In this document: piece by piece, positions 43,076 through 53,589 of the stretch | Layout of the letters: each line of letters starts with the position of its first letter | Position numbering within the stretch: the stretch's first letter is position 1 | Source of the DNA: an uncultured Oceanospirillales bacterium | GTDB lineage: Bacteria; Pseudomonadota; Gammaproteobacteria; Pseudomonadales; Endozoicomonadaceae | NCBI GenBank assembly: GCA_947040555.1 | Contig: CAMRBW010000001.1 | Location: 1-64,000, forward strand | Direction: 5' to 3' | Length of the DNA: 64,000 bases | Position numbers and translations under genes: made by a program | The notes under the pieces: model-generated | What the model saw: the letters and a program-made list of their open reading frames with translations, nothing else | The model's database searches: none | Told to the model about the DNA's origin: nothing

Positions 43076-45931
43076 TTACTTTGCCAGCGTCGGCTTCAAA
43101 AACTGCCCGGTATGTGAGATGTCGATCTCCGCCACCTGCTCCGGTGTACCGGTAGCGATAATCTCACCGCCGCCATCGCCACCTTCTGGCCCCAGATCGA
43201 TCACCCAGTCTGCGGTTTTAATCACATCGAGATTATGCTCAATAACCAGCACACTGTTGCCGTGGTCGCGCAGGCGGTGCAGAACTGTCAGCAGCAGCTT
43301 GATATCCTCAAAATGCAGACCTGTTGTCGGCTCATCGAGGATATAAAAGGTCTTGCCGGTATCGCGCTTGGACAACTCCTTCGCCAGCTTCACCCGCTGG
43401 GCTTCACCGCCGGAAAGGGTGGTGGCATTCTGGCCAAGGTGAATATACGACAGCCCCACATCCATCAGGGTTTCCAGCTTGCGTTTGAGGGCGGGGATGG
43501 CATCAAAGAACGGCAGCGCCTCCTCGACGGTCATCTCCAATACCTCGTCGATGCCTTTGCCCTTGTACTTCACATCCAGAGTTTCCCGGTTATAACGTTT
43601 GCCTTTGCAGATATCACAGGGCACGTAAACATCCGGCAGAAAGTGCATCTCCACCTTGATCACACCATCACCCTGACACGCTTCACAGCGGCCACCCTTT
43701 ACGTTAAAGCTGAATCGTCCTGGCTTGTAGCCCCGTGAACGGGCTTCCTGAGTGCCGGCAAAGAGTTCCCGAATCGGGGTGAAGATTCCAGTGTAAGTGG
43801 CAGGGTTGGAGCGGGGTGTACGACCAATAGGGCTCTGGTCGATATCGATACACTTATCCACATGCTCCAGGCCGGTCAGCTTCTTATAGGGAGCGGCTTT
43901 GAGTGTGGTCGCACCGTTCAGTTTTTCGCCCAGAATCGGATAGAGGGTGCTGTTAATCAATGTGGATTTGCCGGAACCGGAGACACCTGTAACACAGGTG
44001 AACAGACCCAGCGGTACATCCAGCGTTACATTTTTCAGGTTGTTACCGGTACAGCCGGAGAGGGTGAGCATTCGCTTTTTATCGACAGGAATGCGTTTTT
44101 TTGGAATCTCTATACGACGAATGCCGGATAAATACTGACCGGTAACAGAGTTCTCGTTGGCCATCACTTCGGCAGGAGTGCCCGATGCGACAATTTGACC
44201 ACCATGAATACCTGCCCCAGGACCAATATCCAGCACATAGTCAGCGGAACGAATGGCATCTTCATCGTGTTCTACGACGATGACAGTATTTCCCAGGTCG
44301 CGCAGATGGGTGAGGGTTTTTAGCAGGCGATCATTATCACGCTGGTGCAATCCGATAGAAGGTTCGTCAAGGATATACATCACCCCGACCAATCCGGCAC
44401 CGATCTGGCTGGCGAGACGGATGCGCTGAGCTTCGCCACCGGAGAGGGTGTCGGCACTGCGATCCAGACTCAGATAGTTAAGGCCAACATTACTTAGGAA
44501 GCTCAGACGTTCCTGGATCTCCTTGAGAATTTTGGAGGCAATCGTGCCTTTTTGGCCGGTCAGGTGTAGCGCGGCAAAGTGATTGAGTGCGCCATCAACC
44601 GGCATACGGGTAATATCGGGAAGTGTTATCTCTTCGATAAAAACGTGGCGTGATTCTTCCCGCAGTCGTGTGCCTTTGCAGCTTGGGCAGGACTGAGTAG
44701 CGACATATTTACTCAAATCCTCTCGCACAGATTGCGAGTCGGTATCTTTATAACGTCGTTCAAAGTTGGGGATGATGCCCTCGAAACGGTGTCGTTTTTT
44801 ATAGATGTCGCCCCGATCGTTGATATAGCTGAAATCGATCATCTCATCGCCAGAGCCATGGAAAATGATCTCCTGATGTTCCGCGGTGAGCTCTTCAAAA
44901 GGGGTATCAAGAGAGAAACCGTAATGCTGGCTCAGTGACTTCAACATATGAAAGTAGTAAACGCTGCGTCGATCCCAGCCTCGGATGGCACCTTCGGCCA
45001 GAGTGAGTTCTGGATTGTGGATGATACGAGCAGGGTCGAAGAACTGCTTAACCCCAAGACCATCGCAGCCAGGGCAAGCACCGGCAGGGTTGTTGAAAGA
45101 GAACATGCGCGGCTCAAGCTCATTGATGCTATAGCCACACTCCGGACAGGCGAAACGCGCAGAGAAGACAATGTCGTCTGCCCCGCTGTCCATAACCCCG
45201 CTATCCATAACCCCGCTATCCATAAAGCTTACTGTGGCAAGCCCGTCGGTCAGCTTCAGGGCGGTCTCGAACGATTCCGCCAGCCGCAGCTGCTGATCAT
45301 CCCGCACCTTGATACGATCGACCACCACCTCGATGGTGTGCTTTTTGTTCTTTTCCAGCGCCGGGGGCGTATCAAGGTCGGTGACGATGCCGTTGATACG
45401 CGCCCGGATATAACCCTGGCTTTTCAGCTCGCTGAACGTATGCAGATGTTCTCCCTTGCGGGCCCGAACAATGGGAGCCAGCACCATCACTTTTGAGCCT
45501 TCCGGCAGCGCCAGTACCTGATCGACCATCTGGCTGACAGTCTGAGCTGCCAGTGGCTGATGGTGTTTCGGACAGCAGGGTGTGCCGACTCTGGCAAACA
45601 GCAGGCGCAGGTAGTCGTAAATTTCGGTAATCGTGCCTACAGTGGAGCGTGGGTTGTGGCTGGTGGATTTCTGCTCAATGGAGATTGCGGGTGACAGACC
45701 TTCTATATGGTCGACATCCGGCTTCTCCATCATTGAAAGAAACTGCCGGGCGTAGGTGGAGAGGGATTCCACATAGCGGCGCTGACCTTCCGCGTAGAGC
45801 GTATCAAAGGCCAGTGATGACTTTCCTGAGCCAGACAGACCGGTAATCACGATCAGCTTGTCCCGGGGTAGCTCCACATCAATATTTTTAAGATTATGGG
45901 TGCGTGCGCCACGAACGGTGATGAAATCCAC
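43076..45931 (-). CDS. uvrA: UvrABC system protein A
   Basis: [58 protein letters not shown]; two ABC signature regions. Confidence 0.98.
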   Translation of the reverse strand: MDFITVRGARTHNLKNIDVELPRDKLIVITGLSGSGKSSLAFDTLYAEGQRRYVESLSTYARQFLSMMEKPDVDHIEGLSPAISIEQKSTSHNPRSTVGTITEIYDYLRLLFARVGTPCCPKHHQPLAAQTVSQMVDQVLALPEGSKVMVLAPIVRARKGEHLHTFSELKSQGYIRARINGIVTDLDTPPALEKNKKHTIEVVVDRIKVRDDQQLRLAESFETALKLTDGLATVSFMDSGVMDSGVMDSGADDIVFSARFACPECGYSINELEPRMFSFNNPAGACPGCDGLGVKQFFDPARIIHNPELTLAEGAIRGWDRRSVYYFHMLKSLSQHYGFSLDTPFEELTAEHQEIIFHGSGDEMIDFSYINDRGDIYKKRHRFEGIIPNFERRYKDTDSQSVREDLSKYVATQSCPSCKGTRLREESRHVFIEEITLPDITRMPVDGALNHFAALHLTGQKGTIASKILKEIQERLSFLSNVGLNYLSLDRSADTLSGGEAQRIRLASQIGAGLVGVMYILDEPSIGLHQRDNDRLLKTLTHLRDLGNTVIVVEHDEDAIRSADYVLDIGPGAGIHGGQIVASGTPAEVMANENSVTGQYLSGIRRIEIPKKRIPVDKKRMLTLSGCTGNNLKNVTLDVPLGLFTCVTGVSGSGKSTLINSTLYPILGEKLNGATTLKAAPYKKLTGLEHVDKCIDIDQSPIGRTPRSNPATYTGIFTPIRELFAGTQEARSRGYKPGRFSFNVKGGRCEACQGDGVIKVEMHFLPDVYVPCDICKGKRYNRETLDVKYKGKGIDEVLEMTVEEALPFFDAIPALKRKLETLMDVGLSYIHLGQNATTLSGGEAQRVKLAKELSKRDTGKTFYILDEPTTGLHFEDIKLLLTVLHRLRDHGNSVLVIEHNLDVIKTADWVIDLGPEGGDGGGEIIATGTPEQVAEIDISHTGQFLKPTLAK

Positions 45932-46100
45932 AAGTTAACTCCCACTGATAACCGAATGATTATAAGGGAGAGAGCCCGATGATTCACCGGTGCAGGTGCA
46001 CAGAAAAGAGAGAAAAGTGAACGGTGCCGGATGGTGACTGCGCTGTTATAGTGAGGGTCCTGACCTTCGGTTTCGGCCGCTAGCTACAAGAATTGTAAAA

Positions 46101-47471
46101 ATGAACGCACTTGAAGTCAGAACCGCCTGTTCTCTCGCTCTGGTTTTCGCACTGCGGATGCTGGGGCTGTTTATGTTACTGCCGGTGTTGGCGATTTATG
46201 CCGATCAGATTACCGGAGCAACTCCCGCCCTGATAGGCATAGCTATTGGAGCCTATGGCATTAGTCAGTCCCTGTTACAGATCCCTGTTGGGTTGCTGTC
46301 TGATCGTATTGGGCGCAAGCCGGTGATTCTTGGCGGATTATTGGTTTTCCTGCTGGGTAGCTTGCTGGCAGGCAGTAGTGATTCTATAAGTGCCCTTATC
46401 GCAGGACGCTTTCTGCAGGGGAGCGGAGCCATCGCTGCCGCGTTAACGGCGCTGTTGGCCGATCTGACCCGTGAAGAGCATCGCAGTAAATCCATGGCGA
46501 TGGTGGGTATCAGTATTGGGGGTTCATTTTGTCTGGCTATGGTGCTTGGGCCTCTGCTTGCCGAAAGCCAGGGGCTCTCCGGAGTGTTTCATATTTCGGC
46601 ACTGCTCGCGGTGCTGGCGATGGGGCTGGTGCTGTGGATGGTACCTTCTCCCGTTCGGCAGAAGAAAAACCGTGAGGCGATGACGGCGCTGTCCAGCCTC
46701 AAGCTGGTGCTCGGCCATCGACAGCTGCTGCGCTTGAATGCCGGGGTGTTTATCCTGCATTTTGTGCTTATCGCTCTGTTTGTTCATCTGCCTGTGACGC
46801 TGGAGGATCTGGCCGGTCTGCCTAGAGATGAGCACTGGCGGGTCTATCTTCTGGCTATGGTGGTCTCTTTTCTGGGTATGGCGCCGTTTATGGCGATAGG
46901 TGAAAAACGCAGAATGATCAAAACCCTTGTGCAGGGGGCAATTCTGCTATTGCTGGCGGCCCAGACGCTGGTCTGGCTCAGTGGCTTTTACCTGGCTGTA
47001 GACACTCATCTGGCCGCACTGGTGGGAAGTGTTTTATTATTTTTTGTGGCATTTAACTATCTTGAGGCTACATTACCTTCCCTGATTAGCAGAATAGCTC
47101 CCGCCGGTTGTCGGGGGGCGGCCATGGGAGCATTCTCTACCTGTCAGTTTTTGGGGGCCGGTCTTGGGGGGATCATCTCCGGTTTCATCTATCAGCAGAT
47201 GGGCGGAACAGGTATCTTTGTTCTCGTGGTGATTGCGACTGCCCTGTGGTGGCTGTTGTCTGTTACCATGATAAATCCCCCCTATGTCAGCAGTCTTGTA
47301 ATGGATCTCCATCCGGTTATTCCCTCGGAGGCTTGCCGGATTAACGATGGTCTTACCACGGTGGCAGGGGTTAGGGAGGTCGCCCTGGTCGTTGAAGAGC
47401 AGACGGCCTACCTGAAGGTCGACAGGCAGCAGCTCGATGAGCAGCACCTGCGTCAGTTCGGGGATTGGTGA
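46101..47471 (+). CDS. yajR: MFS transporter, YajR-like
   Basis: MNALEVRTACSLALVFALRMLGLFMLLPVLAIYADQITGATPALIGIAIGAYGISQSLLQIP; C-terminal small extra domain. Confidence 0.85.
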   Translation: MNALEVRTACSLALVFALRMLGLFMLLPVLAIYADQITGATPALIGIAIGAYGISQSLLQIPVGLLSDRIGRKPVILGGLLVFLLGSLLAGSSDSISALIAGRFLQGSGAIAAALTALLADLTREEHRSKSMAMVGISIGGSFCLAMVLGPLLAESQGLSGVFHISALLAVLAMGLVLWMVPSPVRQKKNREAMTALSSLKLVLGHRQLLRLNAGVFILHFVLIALFVHLPVTLEDLAGLPRDEHWRVYLLAMVVSFLGMAPFMAIGEKRRMIKTLVQGAILLLLAAQTLVWLSGFYLAVDTHLAALVGSVLLFFVAFNYLEATLPSLISRIAPAGCRGAAMGAFSTCQFLGAGLGGIISGFIYQQMGGTGIFVLVVIATALWWLLSVTMINPPYVSSLVMDLHPVIPSEACRINDGLTTVAGVREVALVVEEQTAYLKVDRQQLDEQHLRQFGDW

Positions 47472-47579
47472 ACGATTTATGATAGACGTTGTCTGTAGTT
47501 TGTATGGCAGACAGCGGATAAATTTTAAAAATGATAGTTTTTGACAAGCTAAAGACAGTTTTGAAAACGGGAGATAGCA

Positions 47580-48377
47580 ATGGCGCGAAGTGGTATTAAC
47601 AAGGTCATACTGGTGGGTAATCTCGGCGGTGATCCGGAAGTCCGTTATACCCCGAACGGCAGTGCTGTAGCGAACTTGAGTGTAGCGACTGGCGAGTCCT
47701 GGATCGACAAGAACACCAACCAGCGACAGGAGCGTACTGAGTGGCACCGCGTCGTGCTGTTCGGCAAGCTGGCGGAAATCGCCGGACAATACCTGCGCAA
47801 GGGTTCCAAAGTTTATCTGGAAGGCAAGCTGCAGACCCGCAAGTGGCAAGATCAGCAAGGCCAGGATCGTTACTCCACAGAAGTTGTGATTGACAGTTTT
47901 GACGGTCAGATGCAGATGCTGGATGGCCGTTCTGAAGGGGGCGCCAGCACGGGTGGTGGCAGTTGGAACAATAATCAATCGTCACAGACTTCGAACTTTG
48001 GTGGTGGAACTCAGTCTTCCCAGCAAGGTCAAGGCCAAGGTCAAGGCCAAAACTACGGAAATCAGGGAAGTCAGAATTCAGGTCACCAGGTATCACGGAC
48101 TCCGCAGAGTGCATCGGGACAACCGCCGCAGCCTCAGTCTAATACCGGATACAGCCAGCCACAGCAGCAAGCTAATAACCCCCAGCATGGTGGTGGTCAG
48201 CAACAGCCTCAGCAGCCTCAGCAGGCTTCACAGCAGCCAGCTCAACAGCCAGCTCAACGGCCAGCTCAACGGCCAGAGCAACAGCAACAGCAGTATCAAC
48301 AGCCACAACAAACGCCAGCTCAACAGCCAGCGACTGCTGGCGGCTTTGATGATTTCGATGACGATATCCCGTTCTAA
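47580..48377 (+). CDS. ssb: Single-stranded DNA-binding protein with expanded Gln/Pro-rich linker
   Basis: [41 protein letters not shown]; ends DDFDDDIPF. Confidence 0.97.
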   Translation: MARSGINKVILVGNLGGDPEVRYTPNGSAVANLSVATGESWIDKNTNQRQERTEWHRVVLFGKLAEIAGQYLRKGSKVYLEGKLQTRKWQDQQGQDRYSTEVVIDSFDGQMQMLDGRSEGGASTGGGSWNNNQSSQTSNFGGGTQSSQQGQGQGQGQNYGNQGSQNSGHQVSRTPQSASGQPPQPQSNTGYSQPQQQANNPQHGGGQQQPQQPQQASQQPAQQPAQRPAQRPEQQQQQYQQPQQTPAQQPATAGGFDDFDDDIPF

Positions 48378-48408
48378 CCTATCGATAAGTTAAGAACGTT
48401 GATTTAAT

Positions 48409-48443
48409 CCGAAAAAAGGCCTGCATTTGCAGGCCTTTTTTTA
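48409..48443 (+). terminator. Intrinsic terminator of ssb
   Basis: aaaaaaggcctgca-tt-tgcaggcctttttt. Confidence 0.9.
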
Positions 48444-48699
48444 GCGGGATTCAAGCAATAAGTGCAATCCAGGTTTTGGTTAACGTTGAAGCTGACAGGG
48501 AAAGCCGCAAGCTGGTTTACGGTTTTGACATCGTACCGTACGACAGATAGCGGGTGGCTTTTTTTATAGGCTCTCGAAAAAGCCGCCAATATCTTTCGCC
48601 GATTGGCGACAGCACCACCTCTCAGCTAGTCTTGCGTCACCATGGTGCATGTACAATGACAAGCGTGTGCGCCCTTCCCCTTTTTCGGGTCTTCGTATT

Positions 48700-51600
48700 A
48701 TGCGGTCGTCGATTCGCAACAAGGTCGTCCTGTTCACTATTATTCCCATCACAGTGGCGTACATTGTCATTTTTGCTGTTCATATTCTGGAAACCCTGAA
48801 GGAAGACCGCATCAATATTGAAGCCTTTATGGGGCAGCAGGCCAACCACTTTGCCGGGCTACTGAACAACCAGTTGCATTTTATTGAATCAATTGGGAAG
48901 ACAATGACTTACAGCCTTGGTTCGAATCCGGAGCCAGCGCTGCTGCGTAGTGTTATTGATAATACACTCCGCTTTGATAACACGATTCATGCTATTTTCT
49001 CCGGTCAGCCTGGTCAGGGTGCGGTTTATTATATGAGTAAAACTGTGTCGGATCAGAGGGAGTGGGACAGACCTCTGGAAGAGCGATTCTGGACTGCCGA
49101 TCATTCAGGCAGCATTTTGCTCAATCAGAAGGGGTGGAGTCTCCCTTTCCATTCTCCGATTGATAGAGAAAAGCTGGTTATTTATCAGGTATCGAGTGTG
49201 CATAATCTGTACTTTGGTATAAAAACCGATAGCTTTCATGCGCTTTTAAATAAAAATAATCCCCGGAAACTGCGTTTTGAAATTGTTGATCGCGATAGTT
49301 TCTTTATTTATTCCGATATGCGTTCGACGCGCCCTGACGCATCTCTTCGGGACACCGCTGTACGTCTAAGTTCTAAATCTTTACTGGCACTGGTTAATGG
49401 TGCGATCCATTACGGTACACGCGGTATGGGTACGGTCTATTTTCGGGACTGGCTAACGTTATATTTTGCCAGCCCTATTCCCGAACCATGTTGGACTTTA
49501 CTGACCCATACCCGGGATACTTTTGTGGCTGAGGCCAGAGAGTCGGTACTGTACAGTGGATTGTTGCTCCTTATACTGCTGGTTGTCTTTGGGTGCGTGT
49601 TGAAAATTTCCGGCTACATCACGGAGCCGCTGTTTCAGCTTGCCTGTGCCGTTGATAAGCTCGGGGACGGTAACTGGCATCTGGATTATAAACATCAGTC
49701 TAATGATGAAGTGGGTCGTTTGGCTCGCAGCATATTCTCAATGGCTCAGCGGCTGTCTGAACGTGATGAGGCGTTGAAAGAACTTCGGGCCAGTAATATC
49801 AGCCATATCGCTGAGCGTCTTCGTGGTCGCTACTTTTATTACATTTTGAATAACCGTGGTCGTTTGGTTTATATCAGCCCGTCCGTCAGTGATATTCTGG
49901 GCTACGCTCCTGAGCGTCTTATGGCAATGGCTGGTTCCGAGTTTATCAAAAATCAGGCGTACAGAAAATTTGTCCGTATTATTCGCCACGTACTTCAGGG
50001 AAAAATTCAAACCGATGCCTTTCAGCTTGCGCTACCCCATTCATCGGGCGGCACACGCATTATAGAAATGATTAATGTTCCGGTGATTGAGCCCGACGGA
50101 CAAATCAGTGGTGCTGAAGGGATGGGACATGATGTTACGGAGTTGGTCAATGATACCAAGAAGTTTCGTGGCCTGCTGGAGGCCGCTCCCGATGCCATAG
50201 TCATCATGGCTTCCGATGAAAAAATCTCAATGGTGAATGCTCGGTTGGAGGAGCTTTCAGGTTATCGGCGGGCTGATCTGGTCGGTCAATCTCTGGGCAT
50301 ACTCGGGCGAAATCCAAAAATATCGCTATTTCCCCAGAGAATCTCAACCAGCGATTACACGACGACCTCGTTGGCGTTTGAAAGTATGTGTCGTCACAGC
50401 AATGGCAAGATTTTTCCTGTTGAGGTGACAACCAGTCCGTTAATTACGGACACAGGCACACTTATCACCATTGCGATTCGTGACATTAGTGATCGCAAGG
50501 GGGCTGAACGTGAGCTCAGGCATGCCAGAGACAAGGCCAGAGCCGCTGATAAAGCGAAAAGCCAGTTTCTGTCCAATATGAGCCATGAATTGCGTACGCC
50601 GTTAAATGGCATTCTGGGTCATGTGCAACTGGTATTGCGTGATCCCGCTGTTTCCGACTTTCAGCGTGAGAGTCTGGAGACGATAGGAGATTGCGGTGAA
50701 CACCTGCTGATGCTGATTAACGATGTGCTGGACATGACCAAAATGGAGTCGATGGGGGTCAAGATCCAGTTCCAGCCGGTTCGGTTAAGAGCAATGCTGG
50801 AAAAAGTCTGCCGAATGCTAAAGCCACGGGCCGATCGCAAAGGCTTATCGGTACAGCTCTCCGTTGATGAGTCTTTGCCCGCTGTTATTCTGATGGATGT
50901 GACCAAGCTCCGGCAGGTGCTTATTAATCTGCTGGGTAATGGCGTTAAGTTCACGGAACGTGGTGGGGTACGACTCAAAGTTCTGCGAGATGCCGAGAGG
51001 ATTGTCTACATCGTCATCGATACTGGTATTGGGATTCTGGCGCAGGATCAGGAGAGTGTCTTCAGCCCATTTCATCAGGCTCAGCATCATGAACATCCTG
51101 GTGGAACGGGTTTAGGGCTGGCTATCAGCAGGCGTCTTGTCACGGCGATGGGGGGAGGGCTGAAGCTGGCCAGCTCTCCAGAGTGTGGCAGCCGGTTTTA
51201 CTTCTCCCTGCCGCTGCGGAAATCTGAATGCCGGGAGATGCCCGCGCAGGCCTCTTCTGAAATGCTCCGCAGTAGTTACTCTCTCAAGCCTGGTTCTCAG
51301 GTTTGTGTATTGGTCGTTGATGACTGTCGTGTGCAGAGGGAGAATCTGGTGCTGCTGCTGGAGCGGGCGGGTTTTGAGACCCTTGATGCTGTTAATGGTC
51401 AGGATGCTCTGGATGTTATACAGTTTGGCTCGCCGGCACTGGTGCTGATGGCTATCGACATGCCGAATATGGACGGCGTTGAGACGCTGTTGCAACTACG
51501 ACAATGCGGGAATCTTCTGCCTGCTATCGCCGTTACCGACCAAGAGAGCACTGTGGCTCGAAAGCAGCTTCGTGAGTTTAGCGGTTGCATCAGCAAACCA

Positions 51601-52023
51601 TTCCATGCCGATGTGGTGCTGGAGGAGGTGAGTCGAGTGCTAAAAATAAAGCTGGTTTCCTGGTCTCTTGGCCAACCATCTTCAAAGGATTTACCGAATA
51701 AAGTGCCTGCTCCTGCTCCTGCTGTGCAATGGGATTCCACCGCTATTTCGACTGATCAGAGAGAGCTGTTGACCGAGCTGTTGACCGAGCTGATGCAGGC
51801 TGCTGCGGTGGGCGATATCGAGAAGATAAAAAAGACTGCCGAGGCACTAAAAGGTATGCGGGAAACCCCTGGTTGCGAGAGGCTTCCCGAGCATATCGAG
51901 GCGCTGTGTAGTGATTTTGCTTTTGATGAAATCGAGAAGCTGTGTCGGAGCACTCTCTCGATGTGTTCCTCTACATCATCTGAAGCATACGACGACAGCA
52001 AAAAAATAAAAGGATCACCGTAA
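48700..52023 (+). CDS. Hybrid sensor histidine kinase (HAMP-PAS-PAS-HisKA-HATPase-REC)
   Basis: H-box FLSNMSHELRTPLNGILGHVQL; HPGGTGLGLAISRRL; REC VCVLVVDDCRVQRENLVLLLERAGFETLDAVNGQDALDVI. Confidence 0.92.
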   Translation: MRSSIRNKVVLFTIIPITVAYIVIFAVHILETLKEDRINIEAFMGQQANHFAGLLNNQLHFIESIGKTMTYSLGSNPEPALLRSVIDNTLRFDNTIHAIFSGQPGQGAVYYMSKTVSDQREWDRPLEERFWTADHSGSILLNQKGWSLPFHSPIDREKLVIYQVSSVHNLYFGIKTDSFHALLNKNNPRKLRFEIVDRDSFFIYSDMRSTRPDASLRDTAVRLSSKSLLALVNGAIHYGTRGMGTVYFRDWLTLYFASPIPEPCWTLLTHTRDTFVAEARESVLYSGLLLLILLVVFGCVLKISGYITEPLFQLACAVDKLGDGNWHLDYKHQSNDEVGRLARSIFSMAQRLSERDEALKELRASNISHIAERLRGRYFYYILNNRGRLVYISPSVSDILGYAPERLMAMAGSEFIKNQAYRKFVRIIRHVLQGKIQTDAFQLALPHSSGGTRIIEMINVPVIEPDGQISGAEGMGHDVTELVNDTKKFRGLLEAAPDAIVIMASDEKISMVNARLEELSGYRRADLVGQSLGILGRNPKISLFPQRISTSDYTTTSLAFESMCRHSNGKIFPVEVTTSPLITDTGTLITIAIRDISDRKGAERELRHARDKARAADKAKSQFLSNMSHELRTPLNGILGHVQLVLRDPAVSDFQRESLETIGDCGEHLLMLINDVLDMTKMESMGVKIQFQPVRLRAMLEKVCRMLKPRADRKGLSVQLSVDESLPAVILMDVTKLRQVLINLLGNGVKFTERGGVRLKVLRDAERIVYIVIDTGIGILAQDQESVFSPFHQAQHHEHPGGTGLGLAISRRLVTAMGGGLKLASSPECGSRFYFSLPLRKSECREMPAQASSEMLRSSYSLKPGSQVCVLVVDDCRVQRENLVLLLERAGFETLDAVNGQDALDVIQFGSPALVLMAIDMPNMDGVETLLQLRQCGNLLPAIAVTDQESTVARKQLREFSGCISKPFHADVVLEEVSRVLKIKLVSWSLGQPSSKDLPNKVPAPAPAVQWDSTAISTDQRELLTELLTELMQAAAVGDIEKIKKTAEALKGMRETPGCERLPEHIEALCSDFAFDEIEKLCRSTLSMCSSTSSEAYDDSKKIKGSP

Positions 52024-53401
52024 TAAGCCCCAAAACCCCATAACGACCAACAAGCATCATCGGCGTTCTGCCCGTCATTGGTCTTAGTTGCCCATTTGCA
52101 CGGATCTGTTCCGGAAGAAATCGGCTCACAATAGTGCCTTTGTGATCGATGGCAGCCGAGATGCCAACGTTGCTGTAACGCAGAATAGGCCGGCCCGTCT
52201 CCAGTGCTCTCGCACGATCAGCATGGAGTAGTCGTTCACGGATAACTTGACCTTTGTTAGGTATGTCAAAAACAACGGTTATTTCGGAACCTGAGACATT
52301 TTCTGCCGCCAGAAAAGGGTGTGCATCATCCAGATTATCCAGTATCAACAAGCGGTAGGAGTCGACGGATGGGTGCCGCCGATACAGATGCGGTTTTTGG
52401 GCGGATAAATCACTTGGTCTGCAATATACGGATTTATCAGGAAAAAACCCATCATCATGATTTTTTTTTAGACATCCCTCACCTTCACCAAGACTACAGA
52501 AAATATCGGAGGCTGATTCAGTACGTGGCATCAGGATCAGAAATGCGATTACAGAATTGTTCTCTATCGATTGCAGCTGTTGCAGTAAGTGTGGTCTTTC
52601 AATATCGGCTTGAACGCCCCCGGAAATGATCAGTTTCGGGAGGGGATCAGCGTACCTGATAGCAAAGTTATCAGGTGCATCCACATTTTTGTTGACGACC
52701 ATTTGGTAGTGAAAAATACGTGCGTCGTAAGGGTGTGTCCAGTTTTCGTGAGGCAGCAGAGAGGGGAAGAGAAGTGAGATCAGCAAAGTAGGAATCAGCC
52801 GGTAAAGCGGGGGACGGTTAGCAGTGCAAATATGATGGACGATACAGACCGCGAGGGAGGAGCAGAAAACAAGCAAAAAACTGCACCCGAGAACACCGAC
52901 AACAGGAATAACCTGATCCCAGAGCTTTCCCAGCACGGCATAGCCACTGATGAGCAATGGCACAGAATCGGGAATGAATGAATAAATGAACTCAAATAAC
53001 ACCCAAAAGCAACTGAAAAACATGCAGTTCGAAAGGGTAAAGTGACCAATGTTCAATCTCTTGCGACTCAGGAGATAAACACTGGTCATCACCACGATCA
53101 GCACTGCAGGAAGAACAAAAATGGTCACTAATACAGGTAAGCCGTAAGTGTTTATCTGATCATTTTGTAAAAGTAGACTATTGTATATCCACAGTTGTCC
53201 AGAGAGAAAATAGGCAGGTGCAAATCCGATTGATGTGCGCAGGGCAGAGCCGACGTTGTATTGAAGACGGTAAAAAAAAAGGGCGACTCCCACTACAGAT
53301 AACAGACGCACTTCAAACGGTAATTGACCCATAGGGGCGAGAACACCGGCTGTCACCCCTGTTGCTAGCTCAATGAGGGGAGAGTTGCTACTATTTTTCA
53401 T
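51971..53401 (-). CDS. Apolipoprotein N-acyltransferase (Lnt)-like membrane protein, predicted catalytically degenerate
   Basis: Multi-TM N-terminus; C-terminal HADRARALETGRPILRYSNVGISAAIDHKGTIVSRF..GRTPMMLVGRYG is Lnt-like; catalytic Glu/Lys/Cys motifs not seen. Confidence 0.7.
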   Translation of the reverse strand: MKNSSNSPLIELATGVTAGVLAPMGQLPFEVRLLSVVGVALFFYRLQYNVGSALRTSIGFAPAYFLSGQLWIYNSLLLQNDQINTYGLPVLVTIFVLPAVLIVVMTSVYLLSRKRLNIGHFTLSNCMFFSCFWVLFEFIYSFIPDSVPLLISGYAVLGKLWDQVIPVVGVLGCSFLLVFCSSLAVCIVHHICTANRPPLYRLIPTLLISLLFPSLLPHENWTHPYDARIFHYQMVVNKNVDAPDNFAIRYADPLPKLIISGGVQADIERPHLLQQLQSIENNSVIAFLILMPRTESASDIFCSLGEGEGCLKKNHDDGFFPDKSVYCRPSDLSAQKPHLYRRHPSVDSYRLLILDNLDDAHPFLAAENVSGSEITVVFDIPNKGQVIRERLLHADRARALETGRPILRYSNVGISAAIDHKGTIVSRFLPEQIRANGQLRPMTGRTPMMLVGRYGVLGLITVILLFFCCRRMLQMM

Positions 53402-53589
53402 CTTGATTTTATCCTGATCAGCCGGCTTTTCGCTGAAGACGAATATAGTTGCTGTTGTGAACTGTACAAACTCGACAGCTCACCTACTCTGAAGAACGGA
53501 GTCCACAACCCCCAAGGTGCTTTTATTCTGTGGCTGGGATTAGGGGGAGGCTTGCCACGAGGGCAAGTGTCTGGTTTGGATGGTTGGAG

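Noticed and set aside
48470-48560. Possible displaced gene end after ssb (VNVEADRESRKLVYGFDIVPYDR*)
   Set aside because: Open reading is short and does not match ssb or another recognisable gene in the window.
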